Shown here in pieces: positions 1-8,987 of a stretch of 13,984 nucleotides of DNA (within the stretch, counting starts at the first letter, position 1; the number at the start of each line of letters is the position of its first letter). The DNA is taken from contig JBHELG010000123.1 of the NCBI GenBank assembly GCA_046263195.1, forward strand, positions 1 through 13,984, given 5' to 3'. Source of the DNA: JBHELG01 sp046263195. GTDB taxonomy: Bacteria; Actinomycetota; Nitriliruptoria; Nitriliruptorales; JAHWKO01. Position numbers and translations under genes: made by a program. The notes below the pieces were generated by a model that saw nothing but the letters and a program-made list of their open reading frames with translations, had not been told where the DNA came from and did no database searches.

Positions 1-1
1 G

Positions 2-73
2 AGGCGGGGGCGGGAATCGAACCCGCGTGTAGGGGATTTGCAGTCCCATGCCTTACCACTTGGCTACCCCGCC
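2..73 (-). tRNA. tRNA-Cys (anticodon GCA)
   Basis: Reading the minus strand, the acceptor arms GGCGGGG (67-73) and CCCCGCC (3-9) pair perfectly over 7 bp. The T arm has a 5-bp GCGGG/CCCGC stem with the loop TTCGATT. The seven-base anticodon loop CTGCAAA places anticodon GCA at 41-39, which reads UGC/UGU. The discriminator base is U (position 2), the usual identity base of tRNA-Cys. The outermost anticodon-stem pair looks like a U-C mismatch, a small oddity. The base after the discriminator reads C, but the window ends there, so I cannot say whether CCA is encoded. No second tRNA is visible next to it. Confidence 0.95.
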
Positions 74-148
74 GAGCGATGCCGCCTGTGGACGGCGCGG
101 CGAAGGGTACCGGTGGCTGCGGTGGGCGGCGAACATAACGCGTCCGGA

Positions 149-382
149 TCACACATCGGTGGTCGGGGCGCCGACACCGCCCTCTTCCCGCCACGCTTTC
201 GCGAACGTGCCGGCCAGCAGCAGAGCCCAGGCTCCGAGCGCCAGCCACCTGCGGAGCTTCCACACTCTGCCCGGCCGGCTGGGGTCGAGCCGTCGGAACC
301 GTCCCCGTCTCGTGATGCGCTCGGACAGCGGGCGGTCCGGCACCCACCTCGGTTCCCCATCGAGCATGTCGCCATCGTTCAC
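149..382 (-). CDS. small single-span membrane protein downstream of rsgA
   Basis: A 77-residue protein that I do not recognise. The N-terminal half is charged and arginine-rich (about residues 12-46). It is followed by one hydrophobic segment, about residues 47-60 (LALGAWALLLAGTF), and a short polar tail ending at TGA (149-151). The basic stretch just before the helix predicts a cytoplasmic N-terminus by the positive-inside rule. I chose the GTG at 382 because GAGGAGG (minus strand, 391-397) lies 8 nt upstream; an internal ATG at 367 is the alternative. It begins 28 nt after the rsgA stop, so it is probably co-transcribed with rsgA. The same frame stays open into rsgA, but those upstream codons are the shadow of that gene. 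No function can be assigned. Confidence 0.6.
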   Translation of the reverse strand: MNDGDMLDGEPRWVPDRPLSERITRRGRFRRLDPSRPGRVWKLRRWLALGAWALLLAGTFAKAWREEGGVGAPTTDV

Positions 383-410
383 CTCTTGCCCCTCCTCACC
401 GTCGAGCCGC

Positions 411-1412
411 TCACTCGAGCCGTTTGCCTCGCAGAGCGGCGAGGAACCGCTTATAGCTCTCCATCCGGGCCGGATGGATGCTGACGCCGACCAGGTCGGG
501 CACAAGGCACCCGGGCTCGCCGTCGTGCAGACAGTCCGGCAGCTCGCATGGCAGGTCGAGAAGCTCAGGGAAGTAGTCGGCGAGCTCGCCTGGCCGAACA
601 TGCCCTATGCCGAACGAACGCAGCCCCGGCGTGTCCACGATCCAGGTTCGCGCAGGTCCCGACGTCGGCACCTGCTGCGCACGAGGACTGACCGTCGTGT
701 GCCGCCCGCCGTAGCGGCCCAGCTCGCCCACCTCACGAAAGGAGCCGGGGACGAGCCGGTTGGACAACGACGTCTTCCCCACGCCCGAATGTCCCGCCAG
801 CACGGCCCATCGGCCCGTGATCAGCGCGGTGAGTCCATCGAGCCCCTCGCCGGTCACGGCACTCGTGCGCACGACCGCATAGCCGAGTTGGCTGTAGCGG
901 GACACGACGTCGCTCTTGTCGCCGGGCAAATCGATCTTGTTGACGCAAACCGCGCCCGCGAGCCCTCCCGCACCGGCCGCGACGAGTACCCGATCGACGA
1001 AGCGGGCGCCAACCTCGGGCTCTTCACTGGCCAGGACGACAACGGCGAGGTCTGCGTTCGCGACGACGACACGCTCCTCGGGGATGGCATCGTCGGCCGT
1101 ACGCAGGAGGACGGTGTCACGCTCGAGTCGCTCGACCACTCGGGCGGTATCGGTCGGCTGTCGGGGGAGTCTCACCCGTACGCGGTCCCCGACCGCGATG
1201 TGCTCGCCGCGCATCTTGCCGGCATAGACGGCTGGCAGCTCCTCCCCGTCCACCTCGACGTCCATCCAGCCCTTGTGCAAACCCACGACCCGCCCCACGG
1301 GGTGATGGGTGAGGTCGACGCGCTGGCGCGCGGCGCGGGCGCGCGCGGGCGCCGGCGGGGCGGCGTCTTCCTCCCACTCCTCCTCGAAGGCTTCAAGGTC
1401 GATGCGCGACAT
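411..1412 (-). CDS. rsgA: ribosome small subunit-dependent GTPase A (RsgA/YjeQ)
   Basis: RsgA is a circularly permuted GTPase that acts in late maturation of the 30S subunit and is stimulated by the small subunit. The 333-residue protein has the family's order: an OB-fold region at about 36-100, then G4 NKID (158-161), G1 GHSGVGKTS (207-215) and G3 DTPG (260-263). The G4-G1-G3 order is the hallmark of the permuted family. The C-terminal zinc knuckle uses C289, C294, H296 and C302. The first ~30 residues are an acidic then Ala/Arg/Pro-rich extension. The ATG at 1412 has an AGGA-type Shine-Dalgarno about 10 nt upstream. It is divergent from tldD across a 100-bp gap and is followed by a small membrane-protein gene. 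Length and motifs are normal for the family. Confidence 0.96.
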   Translation of the reverse strand: MSRIDLEAFEEEWEEDAAPPAPARARAARQRVDLTHHPVGRVVGLHKGWMDVEVDGEELPAVYAGKMRGEHIAVGDRVRVRLPRQPTDTARVVERLERDTVLLRTADDAIPEERVVVANADLAVVVLASEEPEVGARFVDRVLVAAGAGGLAGAVCVNKIDLPGDKSDVVSRYSQLGYAVVRTSAVTGEGLDGLTALITGRWAVLAGHSGVGKTSLSNRLVPGSFREVGELGRYGGRHTTVSPRAQQVPTSGPARTWIVDTPGLRSFGIGHVRPGELADYFPELLDLPCELPDCLHDGEPGCLVPDLVGVSIHPARMESYKRFLAALRGKRLE

Positions 1413-1444
1413 GCTGGGATCCTGCCAGTCCGTCGCAGCCGCTT

Positions 1445-1459
1445 CACCTGTTACACCTG
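1445..1459. repeat. CACCTG direct repeat in the rsgA/tldD divergent promoter region
   Basis: CACCTG occurs at 1445-1450 and again at 1454-1459, a 9-bp period, near the middle of the 100-bp gap (1413-1512) between the divergent rsgA and tldD. One helical turn is about 10.5 bp, so the copies would lie on nearly the same face of the DNA. It could be an operator or chance; no factor can be named. I see no convincing -35/-10 pair in this gap. Confidence 0.3.
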
Positions 1460-1500
1460 CCCCTGAGCGTAGGAGCGCGACTATCGTGTCCGCCCACGAA

Positions 1501-1508
1501 GAGGGAGG
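1501..1508 (+). promoter_or_regulatory. Shine-Dalgarno that fixes the tldD start
   Basis: GAGGGAGG lies 4 nt before the GTG at 1513. The open frame extends upstream to 1309, but that part overlaps rsgA on the other strand. An in-frame GTG at 1486 lacks a comparable site. This ribosome binding site therefore decides the start. Confidence 0.7.
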
Positions 1509-1512
1509 CAGC

Positions 1513-2952
1513 GTGTTCGATCTGGCCGAGGCCGCCGTCGAAGGGGCCCTCGCGGCGGGCGCAACCTACGCGGACGCACGATCCCTAGCCGCTCGAGACG
1601 AGTCCCTCGACGCACGCGACGGGCAACTCGAAAGCCTCACACGCGGCGAACAGGCGGGCGTCGGCGTACGCGCTCTCGTCTCAGGCTCCTGGGGCTTCTT
1701 CGCCACGAACGACCTCACCGCCGCTGCCACACGGCGCGCTGGCGAGCAGGCGACGGAGACCGCGCGGGCCTCGGCCATGGTGGCCTTCCCCGACCTGCGC
1801 CTCGCGGATGTCACGATCAGCAACGACCACTACACCACAGCCCACGAAGAGCACCCATTCACGGTCTCCATTGCCGAGAAGGCCGATCTCTTGGTCGATG
1901 TGACCGAAGCGATGAAGGCAGTCTCCGGAGTCGGGGTCGCGCGCGCGTCGTTGAAGTTCTGGGAGACCGAGAAGTGGTTCGTGTCCAGCCAGGGGCATCG
2001 GATCTCGCAACGGATCATCGAATGCGGCGGGGGCATGGACGCCACCGCGATCGGGGAAAGCGAGACCCAGCGCCGCTCGTACCCGCAGTCGTTCGGCCAG
2101 TACGAGACGGGCGGCTACGAGGTCGTGCGTCGCTTCGACCTGCCCGCGAATGCCGAGCGGATCGCCGAGGAGGCGGTGGCACTGCTCAGCGCTCCCCAGT
2201 GCCCCGACGTCACGACGGACCTCATCCTCGAGTCCAGTCAGCTCGCGCTGCAGATCCATGAGTCGGTCGGTCACGCGATCGAGCTCGACCGGATCCTGGG
2301 CTGGGAGGCAGCCTTCGCGGGCACGTCCTTCCTCGACCTCCAGCGCCTCGAAACGCTGCGCTACGGCTCGCCGCTCATGAACATCACCGCCGACGCCACG
2401 CTCCCCGGAGCTCTGGGCACCTTCGGCTACGACGACGAAGGCACACCAGCCCAACGGGTCGACATCGTCCGAGAAGGCACCTGGGTAGGCGTCCTGTCGG
2501 GAAGGGACTCGGCGCACCTGGCGGGGCTCCCACCGGGTGGCATGGTGCGCGCTGACGGGTTCAACCGCCTGCCCATCGTACGTATGACGAATGTCGGCCT
2601 GCTCCCCGGCGAGTCCTCGCTGGAGGAGATGATCGCCGAGACCGACGACGGCATCCACATGGCGACGAACCGCTCGTGGTCCATCGATGACAAGCGCCTG
2701 AACTTCCAGTTCGGCTGCGAGATCGCCTGGGAGGTGAAGAACGGCCAATTCGGTGGCATGCTCCGCAACCCCACCTACACCGGCATCACCCCGCAGTTCT
2801 GGGCCTCCCTCGACCTGCTCGCCGGGGGGTCGGAGTGGCGCTTCTGGGGCACGCCGAACTGCGGTAAGGGACAACCCATGCAGGTCGCCCACACGGGCCA
2901 TCCGGCGGTTCCGGCCCGTTTCCGCAACGTGCGGGTGGGGGTGCGGGGATGA
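1513..2952 (+). CDS. tldD: TldD-family metalloprotease catalytic subunit
   Basis: TldD is the zinc-bearing subunit of the TldD/TldE heterodimer, a cytosolic protease that threads and degrades unfolded peptides and, in some bacteria, matures ribosomally made peptides such as microcin B17. The 479-residue protein carries the diagnostic HExxxH motif as HESVGH, with H249, E250 and H254, followed by AIELDRILG. A conserved cysteine in FGCEIAW (C402) fits the third metal ligand of the family. The N-terminal domain (about 1-180) has the family pattern around LARGEQAGVG-like segments and a central strand-rich region. The start is the GTG at 1513, chosen from the Shine-Dalgarno. Its TGA overlaps the tldE ATG (ATGA), indicating translational coupling. 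All key residues are present, so it should be active. Confidence 0.95.
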   Translation: MFDLAEAAVEGALAAGATYADARSLAARDESLDARDGQLESLTRGEQAGVGVRALVSGSWGFFATNDLTAAATRRAGEQATETARASAMVAFPDLRLADVTISNDHYTTAHEEHPFTVSIAEKADLLVDVTEAMKAVSGVGVARASLKFWETEKWFVSSQGHRISQRIIECGGGMDATAIGESETQRRSYPQSFGQYETGGYEVVRRFDLPANAERIAEEAVALLSAPQCPDVTTDLILESSQLALQIHESVGHAIELDRILGWEAAFAGTSFLDLQRLETLRYGSPLMNITADATLPGALGTFGYDDEGTPAQRVDIVREGTWVGVLSGRDSAHLAGLPPGGMVRADGFNRLPIVRMTNVGLLPGESSLEEMIAETDDGIHMATNRSWSIDDKRLNFQFGCEIAWEVKNGQFGGMLRNPTYTGITPQFWASLDLLAGGSEWRFWGTPNCGKGQPMQVAHTGHPAVPARFRNVRVGVRG

Positions 2953-4289
2953 CGCGCGAGGAGCGGCTCGGCGAGCTGTGTGAGCACGTGCTCGACCTCG
3001 TCGACGCGCGGGCGGAAGCTCAAGTGACGGCCTCGACGACGCGACTGGGTTTGACGCGCTTCGCCAACTCGGGCATCCACCAGCATGTCGGCGAACGGGT
3101 CACCAGGGTGGCCCTGAAGGTTTCCCTCGGCGGCCGTGTGGCCAGCGTGGACACCACCCGGATAGACAGGACAGGCCTGTCCCGGCTGGCCGAGAGAGCT
3201 CTCGCCGCTGCCTCGGTGCGTCCCGTCGACCCCGAGTGGCCAGGTCTCGCCCCGCCTGCCGCCATCCCCGAGGTTTCCCGCGAAGACCCGGCGACCGCAG
3301 CGGCTTCCCCTGACGAGCGCGCTCGGATCGTCCGCGGCTTCGTCGAATCAGGCGGCGAGCTGGCGGCGGCCGGGTTCGTGGACACCGAGGCCGACCTCGT
3401 GGCGTTCGCAAACTCCGCGGGCCAGCGGGCCGAGGGAGGTACCACCCGGGCCACCATCGACGGGATCCACCAGACCGCCACCTCCGCCGGCAAGGCGCAC
3501 CAGACCGCCCAGCGTCTGGCGGCGCTCGACGGCGCCCGCGCCGGGGCAATCGCGGCCCGTCTCGCCCGTGACAGCGCCGACCCCCGCGACCTGTCCCCGG
3601 GCACCTACGAGGTCGTCCTCTCGCCCGAATGCGTCGCCACCATCATCGTCTTCCTCGCCTTCTACGGCTTCAACGCGAAGATGCACCTCGAGGGCCAGTC
3701 GTTTGCCGAGCTCGGACAGGAGCAGTTCGATCCGAGCATCTCCGTGTGGGACGACGCGACCGACCCGCGCTCGCTCGGGCTCGTCTTCGATGCGGAGGGC
3801 AGCCCGAAACGCCGCTTCGACCTCATCGAGAGGGGCGTCACCACGGGGCTGGCCCACGACCGTCGCACGGCGAAACGGGCCGGTGCCGAGACCACCGGAC
3901 ATGCCGTCCCAGGCGGTGAAGCCTGGGGGGCGTTCCCGACCAATCTGTTCCTCGCGCCGGGTGATGCGACCTTCGAGCAGCTCATAGCGGAAGTGGAACG
4001 CGGGCTGGTCGTGACCGAGTTCAACTATTGCCGCGTCCTCGACCCGAAGACACAGGTCGTGACCGGACTGACCCGCAACGGCACCTTCCTCCTCGAAGGG
4101 GGCGAGATCGCCGGTCCGGTCACGAACATGCGCTTCACGCAGTCCTTCGTCGACGCCCTCGCCCCCGGACAGGTGCTCGGCCTCACCTCGAGCGACCGCC
4201 ACGCCGATTCGGAGTTCGGTCCCGGTCTCGTCCACGCCCCGGCGGCACGCCTCGCCGGTTGGCACTTCACCGGCGGCGCCCAAGGCTGA
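2949..4289 (+). CDS. tldE: TldE/PmbA-family protein, non-catalytic partner of TldD
   Basis: This 446-residue protein belongs to the PmbA/TldE branch of the U62 (TldD/PmbA) family. It lacks the HExxxH motif found in TldD, as expected for the partner subunit that helps form the substrate channel. Recognisable segments include the N-terminal RFANSGIHQH stretch (about residues 37-46), TNLFLAPGDATFEQLI, and the C-terminal part with NMRFTQSFVDALA. Its ATG overlaps the tldD stop by 4 nt and the next gene starts 4 nt after its own stop, so tldD-tldE-hutH form one tightly coupled unit. Length is normal for the family. The expected product is one half of a cytosolic heteromeric peptidase; the peptide substrate cannot be inferred. 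Confidence 0.94.
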   Translation: MTREERLGELCEHVLDLVDARAEAQVTASTTRLGLTRFANSGIHQHVGERVTRVALKVSLGGRVASVDTTRIDRTGLSRLAERALAAASVRPVDPEWPGLAPPAAIPEVSREDPATAAASPDERARIVRGFVESGGELAAAGFVDTEADLVAFANSAGQRAEGGTTRATIDGIHQTATSAGKAHQTAQRLAALDGARAGAIAARLARDSADPRDLSPGTYEVVLSPECVATIIVFLAFYGFNAKMHLEGQSFAELGQEQFDPSISVWDDATDPRSLGLVFDAEGSPKRRFDLIERGVTTGLAHDRRTAKRAGAETTGHAVPGGEAWGAFPTNLFLAPGDATFEQLIAEVERGLVVTEFNYCRVLDPKTQVVTGLTRNGTFLLEGGEIAGPVTNMRFTQSFVDALAPGQVLGLTSSDRHADSEFGPGLVHAPAARLAGWHFTGGAQG

Positions 4290-4293
4290 AGCG

Positions 4294-5832
4294 GTGGACC
4301 AGGCCATAGTCGAGATCGACGGGGGTCCGCTCGAACCCGAATCGGTCGTCGCGGTTGCCGACCGTCGGGCGGCCGTCGGGGTAGCCGAAACGGTCCCTCG
4401 TCGCATGGCGCCTTCCCGGCGGGTCGTCGAGGAGGCGGTCGCGCAGGGTCGCGTCATCTACGGGGTGACGACCGGCTTTGGAGCCTTGGCCGACACGGTC
4501 ATCTCCCGCGAGCAGCTGACACACCTTCAGCACGCGCTCCTGCGAAGCCATGCCGCTGGAGTGGGGGCCCCGTTGTCCCGGCGCATCGTCCGGGCTCTGC
4601 TGCTGCTCAGGGCCCGCACGCTCGCGCAGGGTCATTCGGGTGTTCGCCCACTCCTGGTCGACCGGCTCGTCGCACTGCTCCGCCTCGATCTCCTGCCGGT
4701 CGTGCCCGAACAGGGGTCGGTTGGCGCCTCAGGCGATCTCGCGCCCTTCGCCCACCTCGCTCTACCACTGGTCGGCGAAGGATGGCTGGACGACGGCAAA
4801 GAAAGCGGGCCGGCCGCTCCGATGCTGCGCAGGCACGGCCTCGAGCCGCTCGTCCTACAAGCGAAAGAGGGGCTCAGCCTGCTCAACGGCACGGAAGGCG
4901 CGCTTGCCTTGGGTGTGCTCGGCCTGCACCTCGCGACGCGGCTCGCGAAGGTGGCCGACATCGCGTGCGCCCTCTCCGTGGAAGCCCTGCTCGCCACGGA
5001 CCGGCCCTTCCAAGCCCCGATCCACGAGCTACGCCCCCACCCGGGCCAGCTCGCCGCTGCGAGCAACCTCGCCCGGCTCCTGGAGGGCTCACAGATCGTC
5101 GCCAGCCACCGCAGCAGCCTGCATGCGGTTCAGGATGCCTACAGCCTGCGCTGCGCCCCCCAGGTTCACGGCGCGGCAAGGGACGTGCTCGCCTTCGCCG
5201 GGTCGACCCTGCGACGCGAGCTCGGGTCCGTCGTGGACAACCCACTCGTCCTGCCCAGCGGCGAGGTCATGTCCGGGGGCAACTTCCACGGACAACCCTT
5301 GGCCTTTGCTCTCGACTTCATGACCGCCGCGGTGACGGAGCTCGGTTCGATCTCCGAGCGGCGTACGGACCGCATCCTCGACCCTCAGCGGTCCGCGGGC
5401 CTGCCCCCCTTCCTCGCCGCCGATCCCGGCGTCAACAGCGGCTACATGCTGACCCAATACACGGCGGCAGCGCTCGTCGGCGAGAACCGGGTGCTCAGCC
5501 ACCCAGCCAGCGTCGAAAACATCCCGACCTCGGGCCTGCAGGAGGACCACGTCTCGATGTCTTGGGGGTCGGCCCGCAAACTCGAGACGGTGCTCGCGAA
5601 CACCGTACGGGTCCTCGCGGTCGAGGTGCTGTGCGCAACGGAAGGCGTTCGACACCGCTCGCCCCACCGTCCGGCTCCTGGCACGGCCGCTGCGGTCGCC
5701 GCCGTCCGCCAACTTGTGCCGCCACTTGGGGACGATCGGATCGTGGCCGGGGACCTGGATTGCGTCAGCGAGCTCGTCAGCTCGGGACGCCTCGTCGCCG
5801 CCGTCGAGGACGACATCGGCGCCCTGGCCTGA
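4294..5832 (+). CDS. hutH: histidine ammonia-lyase (MIO enzyme)
   Basis: Histidine ammonia-lyase deaminates L-histidine to trans-urocanate using an MIO cofactor formed from an internal Ala-Ser-Gly. The 512-residue protein has A145-S146-G147 in GSVGASGDLAP. By alignment from memory to the Pseudomonas putida enzyme with a constant offset of 3, the active-site residues are all present: Y56 (YGVTTGFG), H86 (RSHAAGVG), N198 (LLNGTEG), Y283 and R286 (DAYSLRC), and E417 (QEDHVSM). The SH pair at 85-86, not the YH or FH of tyrosine or phenylalanine lyases, favours histidine. The NGTEG variant resembles actinobacterial HutH. The GTG at 4294 follows the tldE stop by 4 nt. No hutU, hutI, hutG or hutR is nearby, so this is a HutH outside a hut operon, fused transcriptionally to tldDE. 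Confidence 0.92.
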   Translation: MDQAIVEIDGGPLEPESVVAVADRRAAVGVAETVPRRMAPSRRVVEEAVAQGRVIYGVTTGFGALADTVISREQLTHLQHALLRSHAAGVGAPLSRRIVRALLLLRARTLAQGHSGVRPLLVDRLVALLRLDLLPVVPEQGSVGASGDLAPFAHLALPLVGEGWLDDGKESGPAAPMLRRHGLEPLVLQAKEGLSLLNGTEGALALGVLGLHLATRLAKVADIACALSVEALLATDRPFQAPIHELRPHPGQLAAASNLARLLEGSQIVASHRSSLHAVQDAYSLRCAPQVHGAARDVLAFAGSTLRRELGSVVDNPLVLPSGEVMSGGNFHGQPLAFALDFMTAAVTELGSISERRTDRILDPQRSAGLPPFLAADPGVNSGYMLTQYTAAALVGENRVLSHPASVENIPTSGLQEDHVSMSWGSARKLETVLANTVRVLAVEVLCATEGVRHRSPHRPAPGTAAAVAAVRQLVPPLGDDRIVAGDLDCVSELVSSGRLVAAVEDDIGALA

Positions 5833-5843
5833 ACGCCGCGTCC

Positions 5844-5861
5844 AGCGGCTAGCGTGCCGCT
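5844..5861 (+). other. stem-loop between hutH and the SDR gene
   Basis: AGCGGC (5844-5849) pairs perfectly with GCCGCT (5856-5861) around the loop TAGCGT. There is no T-run after it. It sits 11 nt after the hutH stop and could be a weak terminator, an mRNA processing site, or chance in GC-rich DNA. Confidence 0.3.
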
Positions 5862-5870
5862 CCAACCGGC

Positions 5871-5876
5871 GGAGGA
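5871..5876 (+). promoter_or_regulatory. Shine-Dalgarno that fixes the SDR start
   Basis: GGAGGA lies 4 nt upstream of the ATG at 5881. The frame is open from a GTG at 5854, but that would put the ribosome binding site inside the gene and add nine residues before the Rossmann fold. Confidence 0.65.
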
Positions 5877-5880
5877 TGCG

Positions 5881-6675
5881 ATGACGCAAGGCTGGCGAAC
5901 CGCGCTCGTCACGGGAGCATCGAGCGGAATCGGACGGGAGTTCGCGGCTCAACTCGGTCACCGGGGCGTCAACCTGGTCGTGGTGGCCCGACGTGCCCAA
6001 CGGCTCGAGGAGCTCGGGGCGGAGCTGCGGGAAGCCCATGGCATCGACGTCGAGGTCCTACCCGCCGACCTCACGCAACAGGCTGGGCTCGCCGCGGTCG
6101 AGGATCGTCTCCGCGACGCGGCACGCCCGGTCGACGTGCTCGTGAACAATGCCGGCTTCGGCACGCACGGACCATTCCAGGAGCTCGACCCGGAGCGGGA
6201 GGACGCCGAGATCAGGCTCAACGTGGTGGCGGTGACCCGTCTCACCCACGCGGCGGTGGGTGGCATGTCGCAACGAGGACGTGGCGCCGTCGTCAACGTC
6301 TCCTCGATGACGAGCTTCCAGCCCGTCCCCTACAGCGCGACCTACGCCGCCACGAAGGCGTTCGTCACGAGCTTCAGCCAGTCGCTGCACGAGGAGCTTC
6401 GGGGCAGCGGCGTGCGGATGCTTGCGCTCTGTCCGGGGTTCGTACGCACAGAGTTCCACGAGGTCGCTGGCGTCGACCGCGACATCGTGCCCTCAGGCGC
6501 CTGGCTGCGGGCTCCCGACGTCGTCTCCGCCGCACTAGGGGCCCTCGCCCGTGGGGATGCGCTCTGCGTCCCCGGTATCGGTTACAAGTTGCTCGCCGCC
6601 TCCACCCACCTCGCCCCCCGCTCGGCCGTACGTCGGATCGCGGGAATGGTCACACGCATGGGTCTCGTGACCTGA
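5881..6675 (+). CDS. short-chain dehydrogenase/reductase (SDR, DltE-like)
   Basis: A 264-residue classical SDR. It has the Rossmann glycine motif TGASSGIG (11-18), the NNAG motif (89-92), a catalytic serine in VSSM (S141/S142) and the YxxxK pair Y155/K159. Arginines after the second strand (VVVARR, R37-R38) suggest NADP(H) over NAD(H). The C-terminal part (PGFVRTEF, then a tail of small and basic residues) resembles the DltE/YqjQ-like group of uncharacterised reductases, whose substrates are mostly unknown. It begins 48 nt after hutH with its own Shine-Dalgarno and a hairpin in the gap, so it may or may not belong to the tldDE-hutH transcript. The substrate cannot be inferred; a carbonyl or hydroxyl redox reaction is all that can be said. 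Confidence 0.9.
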   Translation: MTQGWRTALVTGASSGIGREFAAQLGHRGVNLVVVARRAQRLEELGAELREAHGIDVEVLPADLTQQAGLAAVEDRLRDAARPVDVLVNNAGFGTHGPFQELDPEREDAEIRLNVVAVTRLTHAAVGGMSQRGRGAVVNVSSMTSFQPVPYSATYAATKAFVTSFSQSLHEELRGSGVRMLALCPGFVRTEFHEVAGVDRDIVPSGAWLRAPDVVSAALGALARGDALCVPGIGYKLLAASTHLAPRSAVRRIAGMVTRMGLVT

Positions 6676-6755
6676 CTCCCGTCTCCGCCCTCTAGTGGAC
6701 GATGCCGGGCCGCGTCATGCCCGAGTATCTTGCCGCCAAAACGCAAGCAGCCCTC

Positions 6756-6762
6756 AGGGGGA
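6756..6762 (+). promoter_or_regulatory. Shine-Dalgarno that fixes the acs start
   Basis: AGGGGGA lies 5 nt before the ATG at 6768. The same frame is open from an ATG at 6702 that has no ribosome binding site. Starting at 6768 gives 652 residues, the usual length of acetyl-CoA synthetase. Confidence 0.65.
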
Positions 6763-6767
6763 CGTGG

Positions 6768-8726
<1,959 letters not shown>

Positions 8727-8753
8727 CGCGGTCTTGGGCTCCCCCAGACCGCG
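8727..8753 (+). terminator. strong hairpin immediately after acs
   Basis: CGCGGTCT (8727-8734) pairs perfectly with AGACCGCG (8746-8753), beginning at the base after the acs stop codon. Inner G/C pairs can extend it past a bulged T. There is no U-tract. Its 3' arm runs directly into the Shine-Dalgarno (8753-8760) of the next small gene. It may therefore be a U-less terminator, an mRNA 3'-end stabiliser, or a structure that limits read-through and translation of the downstream gene. Confidence 0.5.
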
Positions 8754-8765
8754 GGAGGGACTGAC

Positions 8766-8948
8766 GTGGACCTCAAGACCATCATCGCCGTAGCGCCGTT
8801 CCTGCGCCGGCTCTACCGCAGGATGCCTCGCTCGCTGCGCGTCGTCGGGCTCGTGGTCGCGCTCGTCGTCGGGGTCAGGCGACTTTTCGGCGGCCGCCGG
8901 GAGGAAGCCGAGGGCAGCGGGGAGACAGGCGTTCGGGGCGAGGAGTAG
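8766..8948 (+). CDS. small membrane-anchored protein downstream of acs
   Basis: A 60-residue protein I do not recognise. Residues about 1-24 are basic (RRLYRRMPRSLR), followed by one short hydrophobic span of about 13 residues (VVGLVVALVVGV), then another basic cluster and an acidic, glycine-rich tail. The GTG at 8766 has an excellent Shine-Dalgarno, GGGAGGGA at 8753-8760, spaced 5 nt, which is the main reason to believe the gene. It lies 39 nt after acs behind a hairpin and ends 39 nt before the convergent nuoM stop. It could be a small transmembrane protein co-expressed with acs. The span is short for a full bilayer crossing, so an amphipathic anchor is possible. Confidence 0.6.
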   Translation: MDLKTIIAVAPFLRRLYRRMPRSLRVVGLVVALVVGVRRLFGGRREEAEGSGETGVRGEE

Positions 8949-8949
8949 A

Positions 8950-8962
8950 GCGCCTCTGGCGC
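8950..8962. terminator. short hairpin between convergent genes
   Basis: GCGCC-TCT-GGCGC forms a perfect 5-bp stem in the 39-bp gap between the convergent small gene and nuoM. A palindrome AGGCTGCAGCCT follows at 8978-8989, overlapping the nuoM stop. Neither has a T-run. A weak bidirectional terminator is possible from position alone. Confidence 0.3.
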
Positions 8963-8987
8963 GGCGTCACTCTTCCGAGGCTGCAGC

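Noticed and set aside
2..73. tRNA-Cys as an integration (att) site for a mobile element
   Set aside because: No integrase, no second copy of the tRNA 3' end in the window, and the adjacent genes are housekeeping genes.
48..1466. 472-codon plus-strand open frame opposite rsgA
   Set aside because: It is antisense to rsgA, whose GTPase motifs are unmistakable, and it has low-complexity Arg/Pro/Ser composition with no recognisable domain. GC-rich codon bias keeps the opposite strand open.
1681..2901. 406-codon minus-strand open frame opposite tldD
   Set aside because: It is an antisense shadow of tldD with no family motif and no Shine-Dalgarno. The same applies to the 369-codon frame at 3348-4457 opposite tldE, 316 codons at 5089-6039 opposite hutH and 431 codons at 7230-8525 opposite acs.
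6702..6767. Longer N-terminus for acetyl-CoA synthetase from ATG 6702
   Set aside because: No Shine-Dalgarno precedes it, and starting at 6768 gives both a strong site and the normal family length.
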